Positions 1-8,014 are shown, counted from the first letter of the stretch. The stretch: DNA of 38,525 nt from Microcaldota archaeon (GCA_021797995.1 JAJZYR010000008.1:1-38525), one strand, 5' to 3'. A program made the numbers and translations. The notes: generated by a model from the sequence alone, not told the origin.

Positions 1-45
1 AACTGGCTTATAACCCCTCCAGGCTTCACGCAAGGAGGTGCACCT

Positions 46-798
46 TTGGCAGGAGGGCAATTCCCATATAATTATCCTTATAATCAAACATATATAAATG
101 AACTGCATAAGGCAGAAACAGCTGCTGTAAACCATACCAGCAAATATCTCCTGCAATTGCAGATGCAGGGCGCGCATGCGGGCCTATGGGCCATGGCAGG
201 CGCGCGCTACGAATATCTAAGCCCTGCCTTTGCAGGACCTTACAGCGTCCTAACCGATCCGAGGATCAGTGGGGCGGATGCCGCTGCCGTCCTTTCCTGC
301 GGCGCAGGCCCTGACAAGATATTAAAAGGCGCCATGAGGGGGCGGAACGCGCCTGCGCGTTCGCCAATCCTGGAGGCAGCGCGGGAGCGTACGACTGGCG
401 GCACTGCAGACAGGAAGCTGGTGCTGAACCTGCTGAACGGAGGAGCCGCCCTGCTATCCGCAATGCCAGGATATGGATCTTCCAGCACTGCCGAACGAGA
501 GGGCATAGCATCCACGCCAGCATGCTCTGATGTTTCCGGCAGGTCCCGCGGCAGGCGCGGCGCTGCAGGACTGACTGGGGGCGGAGACGCATACTTCAGG
601 TCCAAGGCTCTCCTGGATGCCGATGCTACCGGACTGGTGCACGGCCTCGCGCTAAATAAGAGTGCTGAGACGCCGTCGAAGGCAAAGAGAAGCGGCAGGC
701 TGCGCAGCCTTGCCATTATGGCTGGAGGAGCTGCTGCCGGCTTTGCGGCCGGCATTGCCCTCTTTCCGGCGATAGCAAACGCTCTCTCCTGCCTGTAG
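46..798 (+). CDS. Unknown protein with C-terminal membrane helix
   Basis: I do not recognise this 250-residue protein. It starts at TTG, supported by a strong Shine-Dalgarno sequence (AAGGAGGTG) ending about six bases upstream. The N-terminus is rich in Tyr, Asn and Gln. The middle is Gly/Ala/Arg/Ser-rich and looks poorly ordered. Residues about 222-247 form one hydrophobic Gly/Ala-rich helix after a basic stretch, so a tail-anchored protein with most of its mass in the cytoplasm is likely. A long open frame lies opposite on the minus strand (240-755), but its composition looks like a shadow caused by high G+C. It converges with the TBP gene, with about 68 bases between stop codons. Function unknown. 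Confidence 0.6.
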   Translation: MAGGQFPYNYPYNQTYINELHKAETAAVNHTSKYLLQLQMQGAHAGLWAMAGARYEYLSPAFAGPYSVLTDPRISGADAAAVLSCGAGPDKILKGAMRGRNAPARSPILEAARERTTGGTADRKLVLNLLNGGAALLSAMPGYGSSSTAEREGIASTPACSDVSGRSRGRRGAAGLTGGGDAYFRSKALLDADATGLVHGLALNKSAETPSKAKRSGRLRSLAIMAGGAAAGFAAGIALFPAIANALSCL

Positions 799-866
799 AA
801 TAAGGGCTGCGGAACGCTGGCATTTGAGGATTATCCAGACTAGGAAACGGCATGGTTCTGGAGCAT

Positions 867-1202
867 CTACTCGCGCGGCGCGATTATGTAATGCTTCACT
901 ATCTTTATGACCTGGTCGATCGCCCGCCTTATGTCGGCCTCTGTCTTTGCGCCTGTGCAGATTATCTTGCCGTTCTTGAAGAGGAGAAGCGCGGTCTTTG
1001 GCTCGTGGATCTTGCATATCGCCCCGGGAAACTGCTCCGGCTCGTAATCGACGTCTGGAGAGGCCTTCGCGATCCCGTACAGATCGAGCTCTACGCCTAG
1101 ATCCGCACTTGCAACGATATTCTCGATCTTGAACTTAGGATGGGGGCTCACCTTCGTGCCCCTCTTCGCAACGGTTTTAACAACCTTTCCAGTTTTTGCC
1201 AT
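867..1202 (-). CDS. tbp: Single-repeat TATA-binding protein (half-TBP)
   Basis: This 111-residue protein matches one repeat of TATA-binding protein. After a basic N-terminal tail of about 25 residues come the family signatures KIENIVASADLG, YEPEQFPG, LLLFKNGKIICTGAK and a final amphipathic helix. Archaeal TBPs normally have two such repeats in about 180 residues, forming a saddle that bends TATA DNA. Here the frame stops after one repeat, and only about 68 bases separate the stop from the neighbouring gene, so a second repeat is not encoded next to it. Both saddle phenylalanines of a repeat (in QFPG and in LLLF) are present. It would have to dimerise to rebuild a saddle (inference). The open frame reaches 1271, but ATG 1202 is preferred because a TATA-like TTTAAATAG lies about 27 bases upstream, giving a leaderless transcript. 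It is divergent from L21e. Confidence 0.85.
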   Translation of the reverse strand: MAKTGKVVKTVAKRGTKVSPHPKFKIENIVASADLGVELDLYGIAKASPDVDYEPEQFPGAICKIHEPKTALLLFKNGKIICTGAKTEADIRRAIDQVIKIVKHYIIAPRE

Positions 1203-1227
1203 TTTATCACTGCTACTTGCATTTGAG

Positions 1228-1262
1228 CAGTTTAAATAGGACTGAAAGGTATTTATATATTC
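1228..1262 (-). promoter_or_regulatory. TATA-like elements between TBP and L21e
   Basis: Two A/T blocks lie upstream of the TBP start at 1202: one at about 1230-1240, the right distance for leaderless transcription, and one at about 1249-1262. The second could also serve the divergent L21e gene because it is nearly symmetric. Confidence 0.5.
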
Positions 1263-1341
1263 ATATAGCATCTACTATACGCATTTATGCCCCTCCCGCC
1301 TTTGCAGGCCAGGGAGCGCGCATCCTATAACGGTGGAATTT

Positions 1342-1656
1342 ATGGCAGGGAGATCGCACGGACTATTCGCAGGAAGGTCAAGGCACCTTTCAAGGCATGA
1401 CAAGCTCTCGACGCTGGGGATCAGCAGGCTCATAAACAAGTTCAGCGTCGGCGAGAAGGTCGTTGTCGTGCCGCACGGCAGCTTTAGGAACATACCGCAT
1501 CCGCGGTACAAAGGAAGGGTAGGCAGTGTAGTTGGCAGCAGGGGCAAGGCATATGTAATAGAGATTGAACTCTCGAAGTCGATGAAGAGGACGCTGGTAG
1601 TCCCGCAGGAGTACCTTCAGAGGCTGCCTCTTCCAGGACCACAAAGCCCCGCCTGA
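1342..1656 (+). CDS. rpl21e: Ribosomal protein L21e
   Basis: This 104-residue protein belongs to the archaeal/eukaryotic large-subunit protein L21e family. Visible signatures are the basic N-terminus (SHGLFAGRSRHLSRHDK), the motif FSVGEKVVVVPHGSFRNIPHPRYKGRVG, of which HPRYKGRVG is the most diagnostic, the SH3-like segment VVGSRGKAYVIEIE, and the ending QEYLQRLP. A GTG at 1333 is also in frame, but GGTGG at 1332-1336 fits as a Shine-Dalgarno for the ATG at 1342, and the resulting N-terminus fits the family. In many archaea L21e is followed by rpoF and a DUF655 gene. The same three genes are neighbours here, but L21e is on the opposite strand and converges with DUF655. Confidence 0.9.
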   Translation: MAGRSHGLFAGRSRHLSRHDKLSTLGISRLINKFSVGEKVVVVPHGSFRNIPHPRYKGRVGSVVGSRGKAYVIEIELSKSMKRTLVVPQEYLQRLPLPGPQSPA

Positions 1657-1698
1657 ACTGCGCTGCAGGCCTGCTGCGGCGCGGAAGGGGAACCGCGC

Positions 1699-2295
1699 TC
1701 AGTAATTCGATGCGTGGGGCATGGCAGGAGGCCTTGTCAGAAGGTAGAACCTGCTTTCCCCCTTTAGCTCCACAATGATCCTTTCCACGATCAGCTTCGC
1801 CGGATCCTGGAGCAGGGAAACCCTGCTGGCGATATCCTTGAAGCTCTCAAAGGGCTTCTCGTCCCTTGCCTCGAGGATCGCCGCCAGGTGCTTCTTGCCC
1901 ACGTTTGGCAGGAGCTCGAGGGAGTGCATCCTGATGTTGAGCGACGACGCATTGTTGAACAGGTCGACGAATCTTTTCTCGTTCTTCCTGACTATCGCAT
2001 ACACAGCATTTGTGAGCTCCTTCCTCGCACCCTCGGTCAGGTCCTGGTAGTTGAGCCTTCCCTTTATCAGCGATATCTTATCACGGTCGCCCTTGCCTAT
2101 GTAGACGCTCTCGCCGACCTTTATCTCCGCGACCCGCGGGACTGCCTCCAGAAGCGTGAACTTGGTCTCGCCTATCATCTGCACAAGCGGTTCAGAGCGG
2201 GCCGAGGAGCTTCTCCCTATCGGCAGGTAATCCAGCACTATCGCATGCTCTTCTAGATCCTCCCTCGTGTGCTCTCTCTCTTCCATCTCCGCCAC
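1699..2295 (-). CDS. DUF655 RNA-associated HhH protein
   Basis: This 198-residue protein fits the archaeal DUF655 family. It has the N-terminal motif EEHAIVLDYLPIGR, then an OB-like segment (EPLVQMIGETKFTLLEAVP...GESVYIGKGDRDKI), then a helical part with a helix-hairpin-helix (LELLPNVGKKHLAAILEARD at about 126-145) followed by the usual PFESFKDI. The family is widespread in archaea next to rpoF and rRNA dimethyltransferase genes and is presumed to act in RNA metabolism. No catalytic site is recognised. It follows rpoF on the same strand, with 16 bases between the rpoF stop and this ATG, so the two are probably co-transcribed. A second ATG three codons on is possible. The C-terminal tail after RFYLLTRPP is short. 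Confidence 0.88.
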   Translation of the reverse strand: MAEMEEREHTREDLEEHAIVLDYLPIGRSSSARSEPLVQMIGETKFTLLEAVPRVAEIKVGESVYIGKGDRDKISLIKGRLNYQDLTEGARKELTNAVYAIVRKNEKRFVDLFNNASSLNIRMHSLELLPNVGKKHLAAILEARDEKPFESFKDIASRVSLLQDPAKLIVERIIVELKGESRFYLLTRPPAMPHASNY

Positions 2296-2311
2296 CGCCG
2301 CGCCGAACCAC

Positions 2312-2650
2312 TTACCCTCCCCTGTAACTGTTTACCACTGCAAATGCCTTTGCAACGGTCTCCTCGTCCACTCCCCTCTTCTCGATTATCAAAACCTGCT
2401 TGAGCAGTATTATCTCGTTGGGCATTACCTCTATCACCTTTGCCGCTGCCTTCTCCGAGAGGCCAAGCTCCATGAGCTCCTTGAGCATCTTCCTTGCATC
2501 GCCTACGGACAGCTTTGAGAGCTTCTTGGCATACTCCTCTGTGATCTGCTGCTCGTATCCGACCGCGGCGTCTTTCTCCCGCTGCTGGAGTATCTCCAGC
2601 ACTTCAGGCAGTAACGCTATCCTTGTTCCGGCATCGCTCTTTCCTATCAT
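2312..2650 (-). CDS. rpoF: RNA polymerase subunit F (Rpb4)
   Basis: This 112-residue protein fits archaeal RNA polymerase subunit F, the Rpb4 homologue that forms the stalk with subunit E. The conserved N-terminal part reads VLEILQQREKDA..GYEQQITEEYAKKLSKL. The C-terminal HRDC-like helical part ends with EKAAAKVIEVMPNEIILLKQVL and a final helix. The length is typical. A Shine-Dalgarno-like GGAAGGAG lies about ten bases before the ATG, and TATA-like blocks lie further up, so this gene heads a two-gene operon with DUF655. Confidence 0.92.
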   Translation of the reverse strand: MIGKSDAGTRIALLPEVLEILQQREKDAAVGYEQQITEEYAKKLSKLSVGDARKMLKELMELGLSEKAAAKVIEVMPNEIILLKQVLIIEKRGVDEETVAKAFAVVNSYRGG

Positions 2651-2659
2651 AAATTTCCA

Positions 2660-2702
2660 CTCCTTCCTGTATTGCTATATATGCTACACGCTTTATTTTA
2701 AG
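2660..2702 (-). promoter_or_regulatory. Promoter and RBS of rpoF-DUF655
   Basis: On the minus strand there is a TTAAAATAAA block (about 2690-2700), a second block CATATATAG (about 2677-2686), and GGAAGGAG (about 2660-2668) ahead of the rpoF ATG. Confidence 0.5.
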
Positions 2703-2999
2703 CCTTTCTATCCATTATGGCCTATTATAGCCAACCGCAAAAGTAATTAGACCTGAAAACTTAAGTGCTTCTATGGAATTAGTAAACAGATACGGGTCGA
2801 AAGACATTAGCGGAAGTCTACAAACACAGGTTGGCTGCAGCCAGATTCAAGTGGTGTTCGTATAGAGCAAGCGAGGAGGTGGAAGAAGGATATAGACATC
2901 TATCTACTTGTAGTCCTTATCCTCTCTGCGTGCTTTACGCTCTTCTGGGTCGCCACTGCAAACTATGCTTATGCAACGTACCAAAGCGGCTACTTTGAC

Positions 3000-4430
3000 A
3001 TGGGACAGATACCTTATGCGGCGTACATGCACCTCCATTATCCCAGCGTGATTCCCGGCCTACAGTATCTCGCATTCGGAAATCATGTCTCGATATTTGC
3101 ATTTCTGCTTACCGGAGTCTTTGCGCTGTGGCCAAGCCCCATGTCTTTCATAGCCCTTCAAGACATATCGCTCGCTATTGCCGCGATTCTGATATACCTG
3201 ATAGGAAAGGAGGTTTTGAGGAGCAGATCGATAGGATTCCTGATGTCGCTGGCATTTCTCTTCAACGCCGGAGTGATAGGGATTGTTATATTCAACATAC
3301 ATCTTGAGGGATTCATACTTCTATTCTACATCCTCTCGTTCTACCTCTACATGAAGAACAATATCGCAGGATTCGTGCTGAGCTACATGGCGATGCTCAC
3401 GCTGATGGAGAGCCTGCCGTTCTTGGGAGCGACGCTGCTTGCAGGACTGCTCTACTACGAATTTGTGCACCGCAGAAGATCTCCATCATTTGATGACAGA
3501 GTCCACAGAAAGCGGATGGCCGCGATCGCAATATGCATAATCATTACGATATCGTTTGAGCTCTTTTACTCATATGCAATAGGCGCTCTGCTCTCGCAGT
3601 ACGCATCCGGGCAGTATTCCGGCATGCCTCCTGACATTAAGATCATCAACTTCATAGGCTTTCAATTACAGGCGCTTGGAAGTAACGGCATAGATCAGAT
3701 CAGCTCGACTCTCTTAATCTTTGGGATGGTAGGGACCTTCCTGGTTATCTTCAGTTTCGGTATAACATCATTGGTCGACCCGGTGATGTTCATAATATTC
3801 GAGTCTGTCTGGCTGTTCGAGGTATTCGTGCTGCACAACTTCGGCTTCGCATTGTTCTACTACCAGTACTACTCGTATGCGATAGGCGGATCGCTGGCAG
3901 CCGCGGTTCTAGGCATAATGATATTCATGGAAGAGGAAAGGAGATCCTGGCTCGTTACGGGTATTTTCCGCAGCATGAACTTCATACGCGGAGCATTGAT
4001 ACCTGTAGCCATGGTAATCTCGGCATTTGCAGTCATATGGCTGCTGAGCAGCGCGCCGAGTTTGGTCATAAGCTATGCAACACACAACGCAGGACCCGCC
4101 TCTGATTATGCACAGATAGACTCTGAGCTCGCTACGATACCTTCAAACGCAACGGTGATGACACAGACAAACGTTTATCCACACATGGTCCGCATTCTCA
4201 ACCTTGAGCTCTCTCCAAATGTAAAACAGACGGTGTTCACAAGCAGAGGCGTTGCCATGATAAACCTCACATTCTACTGGTTCAAGCCGCAATATGTAGT
4301 CTTGCTCAAGAACACGCAGGGCTACAGTGCAATGGTCTCGAACTCTTTCAACGTCTACGACTACATGGGGAGTAACTACTCCATTTACTACAACTCTTCG
4401 GACGGGCTGGAGATATACAGGTTGAAGTAG
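3000..4430 (+). CDS. DUF2079-like polytopic membrane protein
   Basis: This protein has many membrane helices and resembles the DUF2079 family of archaeal/bacterial GT-C-like membrane proteins. Typical features are the first outer loop with SGYFDMGQ, the FGNHVSIFAFLL segment, and NIHLEGFILLFYILSFYLYM matching the family's F-H-x-E block. About 9-10 helices are followed by an outer domain of about 100 residues (from about 370) containing N-glycosylation sequons. ATG 3000 is the only canonical in-frame start, yet the frame is open back to 2811 and encodes a basic stretch and a complete first helix (KKDIDIYLLVVLILSACFTL) just before it. The true N-terminus is therefore probably upstream, reached by a non-standard start or from the ATG at 2773 in another frame. 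Function is unknown; a role in surface glycan assembly is a family-level guess. Confidence 0.72.
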   Translation: MGQIPYAAYMHLHYPSVIPGLQYLAFGNHVSIFAFLLTGVFALWPSPMSFIALQDISLAIAAILIYLIGKEVLRSRSIGFLMSLAFLFNAGVIGIVIFNIHLEGFILLFYILSFYLYMKNNIAGFVLSYMAMLTLMESLPFLGATLLAGLLYYEFVHRRRSPSFDDRVHRKRMAAIAICIIITISFELFYSYAIGALLSQYASGQYSGMPPDIKIINFIGFQLQALGSNGIDQISSTLLIFGMVGTFLVIFSFGITSLVDPVMFIIFESVWLFEVFVLHNFGFALFYYQYYSYAIGGSLAAAVLGIMIFMEEERRSWLVTGIFRSMNFIRGALIPVAMVISAFAVIWLLSSAPSLVISYATHNAGPASDYAQIDSELATIPSNATVMTQTNVYPHMVRILNLELSPNVKQTVFTSRGVAMINLTFYWFKPQYVVLLKNTQGYSAMVSNSFNVYDYMGSNYSIYYNSSDGLEIYRLK

Positions 4431-4463
4431 GCAATGCAAGCAGGGTTATAAATTTGCTGTGCG

Positions 4464-5393
4464 ATGGCTCTATCGGGTGCTCTCTTGGACGCGCATACCG
4501 CTTATTCCGAAGTGCTCGCGGAGATGAAAAAGCACATAGCAGGGAAGGAGGACACGATAGAGCTGATGTTCATAACCGTGATTGCGAACGGGCATGCGCT
4601 GCTTGAAGGTGTTCCCGGAGTCGCAAAGACCACGATGTGCAAGGCGATGGCAGATACGATGCAGTCGGATTTCAAGAGAATCCAGGGCACTCCGGACCTC
4701 GTCCCCTCCGATATAACCGGCGAAACGTACATAGACGACAAGAACGAGGTGCAGTTCAAGAAGGGGCCGGTCTTCACGAACATACTCCTTGTGGACGAGC
4801 TGAACAGGTCGCCGCCGAAGACGATGAGCGCGCTGCTCGAGACCCTCGAGGAGCGGCAGGTTACGGCAGCTGGGGTCGACATGCAGCTTCCGAAGCCGTT
4901 TACCGCCTTTGCAACGCAGAATCCGCTCAGGATAGAGGGCACGGAGCAGCTTCCGAAGGTGCTTGCGGACAGGTTTCTTGTGAAGATAGACGTGGACTAC
5001 CCGAAGATTGAGGAGGAGGAGGAGATGATGAGGCTCAAGGAGCATGAGGAGAAGGTCGAGGTGAGGAAGATCATAAATACAAGCGACATACTCGAGATGC
5101 AGGAGAAGGCAAAGGGCGTCACCCTCCCGAACGAGGTCGTCGACTACATCGCCAGGATAGTCAGTGCGACAAGGACCGACATGCACGTCGTCATGGGCGC
5201 GAGCCCCAGGGCCGACCTCTCGTTCATGCGCTCTGCAAAGGCGAAGGCCCTCATTGAGGGGAGGGACACTGTCTCAATCGATGATATAAAGTTCCTTGCA
5301 AGGCCGGTCCTCAGCCACAGGATCTCTGTCAGGTCGACAGGGGGCATAGGCGTCCACGGCATAATCGACGGGATAATAGCGACGCTGAAGTGA
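4464..5393 (+). CDS. moxR: MoxR-family AAA+ ATPase
   Basis: This 309-residue protein is a complete MoxR-type AAA+ ATPase. It has Walker A GVPGVAKTT (about 49-57), Walker B ILLVDELNR (107-115), sensor 1 ATQNP (150-154), the arginine-finger region LADRFLVKID (about 168-176) and sensor 2 GASPRADLSF (about 245-255). Family members remodel partner proteins and usually sit beside DUF58 and von Willebrand factor A genes. Neither is present here; the next genes belong to the secretion-like locus. A TATA-like TTATAAATTT at 4446-4455 lies only about 14 bases before ATG 4464, so transcription might start inside the listed frame and translation at TTG 4485 or ATG 4524. The family alignment tolerates all three. 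Function as a chaperone for the neighbouring membrane apparatus is inference. Confidence 0.9.
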   Translation: MALSGALLDAHTAYSEVLAEMKKHIAGKEDTIELMFITVIANGHALLEGVPGVAKTTMCKAMADTMQSDFKRIQGTPDLVPSDITGETYIDDKNEVQFKKGPVFTNILLVDELNRSPPKTMSALLETLEERQVTAAGVDMQLPKPFTAFATQNPLRIEGTEQLPKVLADRFLVKIDVDYPKIEEEEEMMRLKEHEEKVEVRKIINTSDILEMQEKAKGVTLPNEVVDYIARIVSATRTDMHVVMGASPRADLSFMRSAKAKALIEGRDTVSIDDIKFLARPVLSHRISVRSTGGIGVHGIIDGIIATLK

Positions 5394-5409
5394 CAAAGAC
5401 AGCGAAAGG

Positions 5410-5430
5410 TATTTAAATAGGTATACCTAT
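5410..5430 (+). promoter_or_regulatory. TATA element with 14-bp palindromic operator
   Basis: A strong TATA box (TATTTAAAT, about 5410-5418) overlaps the perfect 14-bp palindrome ATAGGTATACCTAT at 5417-5430. The predicted transcription start is around 5441-5447, next to the GTG start. A protein bound at the palindrome would sit between TATA and the start site, so repression is the simplest reading. Confidence 0.55.
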
Positions 5431-5446
5431 ATCATCTGTTAAGAAC

Positions 5447-5818
5447 GTGGTTAAGATGAATGTGCCAAGAATCTTGAAGTTTCTGTATTATGCATTTATA
5501 GCCGGAACGCTGATGGCCTCCTTTGTCTACGCAGGTGCCGGTTCAAGCATCTCAGGGAGCTTGTGTGGGATAGTAGGCAGCGTAAGGACAGTAATAGGGG
5601 TGCTGTCACTGCTCCTATTCATAGCAGGCGGGGTACTTTATGCAGGGGCGCACATGCTGCCCGCTGCCGGCAACCTTAGGGGAAACCTGCAGGGCTGGTC
5701 CATGGGCATGATTGTCGGATCAGTTGTTGGCCTGATACTCGTAATCCTTGCGCCTACAATACTGACAATGATTGCAGGTCTGGGAGGCAACTCGGTCACA
5801 ATCGCTAGTGGTTGCTGA
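5447..5818 (+). CDS. VirB2/TrbC-like pilin candidate
   Basis: This small hydrophobic protein (123 residues) has a signal-peptide-like N-terminus (KFLYYAFIAGTLMASFVYAG) and a short Ser/Gly/Cys segment. Two long helices follow: about 45-66 (VIGVLSLLLFIAGGVLYAGA) and about 82-112 (GMIVGSVVGLILVILAPTIL), joined by a loop with a single Arg. This is the architecture of VirB2/TrbC pilins of type IV secretion and of the small subunits of archaeal Ced/Ted DNA-import pili. GTG 5447 fits the leaderless promoter; ATG 5456 is three codons downstream and also plausible. It heads the secretion-like locus and has its own strong regulated promoter, as expected of an abundant subunit. Sequence similarity to VirB2 is too weak to see by eye; the call rests on architecture and neighbours. 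Confidence 0.65.
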   Translation: MVKMNVPRILKFLYYAFIAGTLMASFVYAGAGSSISGSLCGIVGSVRTVIGVLSLLLFIAGGVLYAGAHMLPAAGNLRGNLQGWSMGMIVGSVVGLILVILAPTILTMIAGLGGNSVTIASGC

Positions 5819-5914
5819 TAGTAGGTATAGCAGAAGGGGCTCACTGCAAAAGGTGGCGGCAGTTCCCATGCGTAGTTTAATCCTCCGCCTTCGGGGTTGC
5901 AGGCCTGGCTTGTT

Positions 5915-5949
5915 GGGCTTCAGCTTTTTCCACCGGACCTGAAGTTCCC
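5915..5949 (+). other. Hairpin downstream of the pilin gene
   Basis: In the 160-base gap after the pilin gene, CTTCAG at 5918-5923 pairs with CTGAAG at 5939-5944, extended by GGG/CCC with a two-base bulge. It could end the pilin transcript or protect its 3' end. No T-run follows, so the role is unclear. Confidence 0.25.
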
Positions 5950-5981
5950 TGAAAGCGATATACGCGATATGGAAGTTGATT

Positions 5982-7844
5982 ATGCAGCCATTTGTCAGTC
6001 GCATTAAGCTGAAGTATCCTCTCATTGAGTTCTACACCGCGCTGCTCCTGTTCATTGCATACACCGGAGTGTATCTCTCATTTAGCTTTCCGTACTATGC
6101 GCCTGCCGCGCTCTTCACGATTCTTTTCTTCTCCTATGTAATAATATACATTGTCTGGTCTGGCGGAAGCCTGAAGAGGATCGCGCTCCGCACACTCTTC
6201 GCGCTGATGCTCCTCCTCTTCCTTCTCTTCTTCCTGATGCCCGCCCCTGTATTCTTTGGACAGATGAGAGATCTGGTCTCACTTGGCAGCGGTGTTGGCA
6301 TATACCTCCTTTTCCTGCTGCCAACCTACCTGCTCTTTGCGTTCGGCTGCTACATGTACAGGATAAAGAAGGATCGCAGGGCCGGCTCCATCTTCTTCGC
6401 GATAGGCTTCTCGCTCCTGCTCGTCTTCTTCGGATACTTAGTCACTTACTACAGCGTAGGCGACGAGGTGCTGCTCTCCCTTCAGGCGGTAGTGCAGCTG
6501 CTGCACGGTGCAAACCCCTATTCCTCCTCGATCCTTGGCTTGCTGTACGCATACCGGAACACGGTAGGAGGAACCCTGACTACCGGCAATGTCTATGTAT
6601 CGACGATGGACTATCCGGCCCTTTACTTCCTCTCCTCCGCGCCTTTCTACTTTCTTTCCAGCCAGACAGTCTATGGCCTCGGACATACAGACATGAAGAT
6701 AGAGGTATCTGCGTTTCTTGCCCTTCTCCTCCTGACCTTGGTTTTCTTGAGGGACAGGAAGGACATACTGGGGTTCAGCCCTGCCATCGTGGTCTTCCTC
6801 GCCTTCGTTACCTCCACGATGGTCTCGGCCCCCACCATGCTGATGCTCGCCCTCGTAATAATTGCTTATGCGAGGCTGGACAGCAGATACGCCTTCATTC
6901 CCTTGGGGCTAGCGCTCTCGATACAGCAGGAGCTGTGGCTGCCTGTTGCCTTCCTGATGTTGTTCTCCCTGAACAACGGAAGGCTGAGGGATGCCGTGCG
7001 CAGCATCCTCGGCGCTGCTGCCATCTTCCTGCTCGTCAACGCATACTTCATAGCGCTGAACCCGGCAGCGTTCTTCGGCGATATCTTCCTTCCCCTTGGC
7101 CATATTATACCTTTCAGCGCCACCCCGTTTGCCTCTGTGCTCCTGTACAGCTACGGCGTCGGACTCTCGCTCTCCAGCGCGCTGATGCTTCTCTCCTCTG
7201 CGGCCCTTGCCCTCCTGCTCCTCTACTGGAACAGGAAGGAGCTGATACCGGTATTCAGCCTGGTGCCGCTCCTCTTTCTCTTCCATTCGCTTACAGGCTA
7301 TTACACCTTCTTCCTCTTCTTCCTGGTCTTCGTAATGTCGCTTGGATCCGGCAGGAGGAATGCCGGCCGCTTCACCGCCCTGCTTCGCAGTCGCAAGGCG
7401 CTCCTGTACTCCTTGCTTGCACTGATTGCTGTGATAGGCGTTGCACTGACGTACCAATCACACCTGGGATATGAAAGCAGCTTTGGCATACGCACTGCAA
7501 ACCAGAGCGTGCGCTTCGCTGGGAATAATACCGTATACAGCGCCGATGTACTCCGTACAGGGCGCGGAAACCTTACCCTTTATCTGTACTTGCAGGGCTA
7601 CAGCGCAAACGATACATACCTGCTGTACGGGCTAGGAAACCAGAGTCTCATAGGGACGGCGCCGTTGTGCGGCAGCCCCGAATGCCTGATCAACGTGAAC
7701 AGGATAACGATGCCAGAGAACACAGCCTTGTATCACCTCACTGCGGTGATTAACGGCAGCAACGAGTCATCGAAGGTTACATGCCTCGATGCGATGCTGT
7801 ACAGCCACGATTACATCTACATTAGCAGGCTCGTATGCGGCTAG
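5982..7844 (+). CDS. Polytopic GT-C-like membrane protein
   Basis: This protein of about 620 residues has roughly 12-13 membrane helices and a C-terminal outer domain of about 130 residues from about 490. After helix 5 comes a loop with LLHGANPYSSS and, further on, MDYPALYFLSSAPFYF. This H-G-x-N-P-Y / Y-P-x-L pattern is typical of GT-C-type glycosyltransferases that use lipid-linked sugars. The usual acidic catalytic pair in the first outer loop is not obvious, so the activity is unproven. ATG 5982 is chosen; a TTG two codons earlier (5976) is the only other in-frame start nearby. The outer domain has several N-x-S/T sequons. It lies between the pilin and the six-paralogue operon and may glycosylate surface parts (inference). 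Confidence 0.65.
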   Translation: MQPFVSRIKLKYPLIEFYTALLLFIAYTGVYLSFSFPYYAPAALFTILFFSYVIIYIVWSGGSLKRIALRTLFALMLLLFLLFFLMPAPVFFGQMRDLVSLGSGVGIYLLFLLPTYLLFAFGCYMYRIKKDRRAGSIFFAIGFSLLLVFFGYLVTYYSVGDEVLLSLQAVVQLLHGANPYSSSILGLLYAYRNTVGGTLTTGNVYVSTMDYPALYFLSSAPFYFLSSQTVYGLGHTDMKIEVSAFLALLLLTLVFLRDRKDILGFSPAIVVFLAFVTSTMVSAPTMLMLALVIIAYARLDSRYAFIPLGLALSIQQELWLPVAFLMLFSLNNGRLRDAVRSILGAAAIFLLVNAYFIALNPAAFFGDIFLPLGHIIPFSATPFASVLLYSYGVGLSLSSALMLLSSAALALLLLYWNRKELIPVFSLVPLLFLFHSLTGYYTFFLFFLVFVMSLGSGRRNAGRFTALLRSRKALLYSLLALIAVIGVALTYQSHLGYESSFGIRTANQSVRFAGNNTVYSADVLRTGRGNLTLYLYLQGYSANDTYLLYGLGNQSLIGTAPLCGSPECLINVNRITMPENTALYHLTAVINGSNESSKVTCLDAMLYSHDYIYISRLVCG

Positions 7845-7968
7845 GGTGGACCGGGGGAAGGAAACTGAGGGGCACGGAGAACCGAACGCCGCTGGCTGCG
7901 GAGACCCTTGCCCCGGCACTGGCGCCAGGCCGCCTCAACATGTCCGGCATGCTGTCGTATCCCGATGT

Positions 7969-7980
7969 CTTTTTAATCTT
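7969..7980 (+). promoter_or_regulatory. TATA-like element for the 8015 gene
   Basis: TTTTTAATC lies about 40 bases before ATG 8015, with GGTGCGGAG directly before the start as a possible ribosome-binding site. This supports the shorter start over the open frame beginning at 7835. Confidence 0.4.
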
Positions 7981-8014
7981 TGCATGCGCTAGATATCCGA
8001 AGTATGGTGCGGAG

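Noticed and set aside
240-755. 171-codon frame on the minus strand opposite the first gene
   Set aside because: Pro/Ala/Ser/Arg-rich composition typical of an antisense shadow in G+C-rich DNA; the + frame has a strong Shine-Dalgarno.
4470-5186. 238-codon minus-strand frame opposite the MoxR gene
   Set aside because: Leu/His/Arg-rich shadow; the + strand carries all MoxR motifs.
7835-8014. 60-codon N-terminal extension of the six-helix membrane protein
   Set aside because: Overlaps the previous gene, reads as non-conserved Arg/Pro/Gly sequence and contains the TATA element of ATG 8015.
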